Below, piece by piece: positions 62,701-64,000 of a DNA stretch of 64,000 nucleotides (position 1 is the first letter of the stretch; each line of letters opens with the position of its first letter). The DNA lies in assembly GCA_043228905.1 (NCBI GenBank), contig JBHGNT010000143.1, forward strand, positions 1-64,000. Direction: 5' to 3'. The notes below the pieces were generated by a model. The model worked only from the letters and a program-made list of their open reading frames with translations, did no database searches and was not told the DNA's origin. The position numbers and the translations under genes are program-made. This stretch comes from Azolla caroliniana. Lineage: Eukaryota > Polypodiophyta.

Positions 62701-64000
62701 GCCCGATATGAACATTTTAATTTACTCAAGGGCTCCTCTCAAATCACTCCTCAAATTTGGTAATTCCGTCATGTCTCTCGACCTGAGTTTCAAAATCTTG
62801 ATTTTTTAATTCCATATCATAGGTAGCGTTGTTAGCTTCGATTCGCATGTTTGAACACAAAAATCGGATATCACACGAGCCAGGTATGAACATTTTAATT
62901 TACTCAAGGGCTCCTCTCAACTCCTTCCTCAAGTTTGCTATTTTCGTCATGTCTCTCGACCTGAGTTTCAAAATCTTGATTTTTTAATTCCATATCATAG
63001 GTAGCGTTGTTAGCTTCGATTCGCATGTTTGAACACAAAAATCCGATATCACACGAGCCAGGTATGAACATTTTAATTTACTCAAGGGCTCTTCTCAACT
63101 CCCTCCTCAAGTTTGCTATTTTCATCATGTCTCTCGACCTGAGTTTCAAAATCTTGATTTTTTAATTCCATATCATAGGTAGCGTTGTTAGCTTCGATTT
63201 GCATGTTTGAACACAAAAATCCGATATCACACGAGCCCGATATGAACATTTTAATTTACTCAAGGGCTCCTCTCAAATCACTCCTCAAATTTGGTAATTT
63301 CGTCATGTCTCTCGACCTGAGTTTCAAAATCTTGATTTTTTAATTCCATATCATAGGTAGCGTTGTTAGCTTCGATTCGCATGTTTGAACATAAAAATCC
63401 GATATCACACGAGCCAGGTATGAACATTTTAATTTACTCAAGGGCTCCTCTCAACTCCCTCCTCAAGTTTGCTATTTTCGTCATGTCTCTCGACCTGAGT
63501 TTCAAAATCTTGATTTTTTAATTCCATATCATAGCTAGCGTTGTTAGCTTCGATTCGCATGTTTGAACACAAAAATCCGATATCACACGAGCCAGGTATG
63601 AACATTTTAATTTACTCAAGGGCTCTTCTCAACTCCCTCCTCAAGTTTGCTATTTTCATCATGTCTCTCGACCTGAGTTTCAAAATCTTGATTTTTTAAT
63701 TCCATATCATAGGTAGCGTTGTTAGCTTCGATTCGCATGTTTGAACACAAAAATCCGATATCACACGAGCCAGGTATGAACATTTTAATTTACTCAAGGG
63801 CTCCTCTCAACTCCCTCCTCAAGTTTGCTATTTTCGTCATGTCTCCTGACCTGAGTTTCAAAATCTTGATTTTTTAATTCCATATCATAGGTAGCGTTGT
63901 TAGCTTCGATTCGCATGTTTGAACACAAAAATCCGATATCACACGAGCCAGGTATGAACATTTTAATTTACTCAAGGGCTCTTCTCAACTCCCTCCTCAA
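59740..64000. repeat. Terminal mixed monomers, dimer and pentamer tendency
   Basis: CCCGATATG/CAAATCACTCC monomers tend to alternate with CCAGGTATG/CAACTCCCTCC monomers. The AATTCCGTC variant appears at 61,163, 61,519 and 61,875 (356-bp spacing) and at 62,765 (890 bp further). GAACAGAAAA, typical of HOR-A monomer 5, appears once, near 61,612, on a different background and may be recurrent. The window ends mid-monomer, so the array continues. Confidence 0.8.

Larger units (their letters stand above)
1..64000. repeat. Satellite DNA array, 178-bp monomer, about 360 copies
   Basis: The full window is a head-to-tail tandem array with all copies in the same orientation. The phase anchor TATGAACATT occurs at 175, then every 178 bp with few exceptions, and last at 63953; that interval is 359 monomers minus 124 bp of accounted indels. 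No unrelated sequence interrupts it, so there are no genes to annotate. Most monomers contain GATATC (EcoRV), which would give a 178-bp ladder on digestion. Monomer length near one nucleosome plus linker, HOR structure and absence of transposons suggest a centromere core or a large heterochromatic knob. That role is inferred from satellite biology; no protein-binding site proves it. The organism cannot be named; a plant is my best guess. Confidence 0.98.
45404..64000. repeat. Heterogeneous domain: older-looking monomer subtypes, short local repeats
   Basis: Monomers here mix several subtypes: CAAGTTTGCTATTTTCG, CAAATTTGGTAATTTCG (with CAACTCACTCC or CAAATCACTCC), TTCATCATG, TCTCCTGACC, CCCGATATG, GATTCCCATG with ATCGGATATC, and GAACATAAAA. 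Long-range order is weak; repeats of 1, 2, 3, 5 and 8 monomers predominate. Nearly all copies have GTTAGC rather than the perfect GCTAGC dyad, and ATGTTTGAAC rather than ATGATTGAAC. Length variants (+2, -1, -62 bp) all lie at or beyond 42.15 kb. This resembles the diverged flank of a satellite array, though that is an inference. Confidence 0.85.

Noticed and set aside
1-64000. CRISPR array
   Set aside because: The repeats are 178 bp and directly adjoining, with no unique spacers and no cas genes. Variation is scattered substitutions, as in satellite DNA.
1-64000. Named plant satellite such as the Arabidopsis 178/180-bp centromere repeat or the human 171-bp alpha satellite
   Set aside because: The monomer length is similar, but the sequence does not resemble what I know of those families, so no family name is given.

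Overview
The whole 64 kb window is one uninterrupted eukaryotic satellite array. The unit is a 178-bp monomer, about 39% G+C in the first copy, repeated about 360 times head to tail in one orientation. I see no protein gene, RNA gene, transposon insertion, microsatellite or unique spacer. Using the motif TATGAACATT as a phase anchor, 359 monomers lie between positions 175 and 63953. The total shortfall of 124 bp is fully explained by the few indels listed below. A nucleosome-sized monomer, high copy number, higher-order repeats and lack of other DNA are what established knowledge expects of a centromeric or pericentromeric satellite, probably from a flowering plant. I do not recognise the family, and kingdom and species are inference only.

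Positions 1 to about 42,150 are extremely regular: 235 consecutive monomers between anchors 175 and 42005 with zero net length change. They form a nested set of higher-order repeats (HORs). HOR-A is a 12-mer of 2,136 bp, clearest at 10,681-16,376. HOR-B is another 12-mer of the same length (18,691-24,920) that shares seven monomers with HOR-A and replaces the other five. HOR-C is a 6-mer of 1,068 bp (26,523-29,726) that consists of the five HOR-B-specific monomers plus one header monomer. On top of these lie larger copies: a 31-monomer-offset duplication (1-2,969 and 5,519-8,487), a 29-monomer tandem duplication of 5,162 bp (29,139-39,487), and a 20-monomer block of 5,207-8,756 that reappears 32,930 bp away at 38,137-41,686.

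Around 42.15 kb the character changes. A 16-monomer tandem duplication of 2,847 bp (39,657-45,403) carries the first length variants. From 45.4 kb to the end the array is more heterogeneous, with different monomer subtypes, short 1- to 8-monomer local duplications, and two monomers that share a 62-bp internal deletion.

Nothing here encodes a multi-gene system. The interest is in the record of unequal exchange and homogenisation: modular HORs, duplication junctions resolvable to tens of bases, a sharp step between a young and an older-looking domain, and a short perfect dyad in one monomer class.
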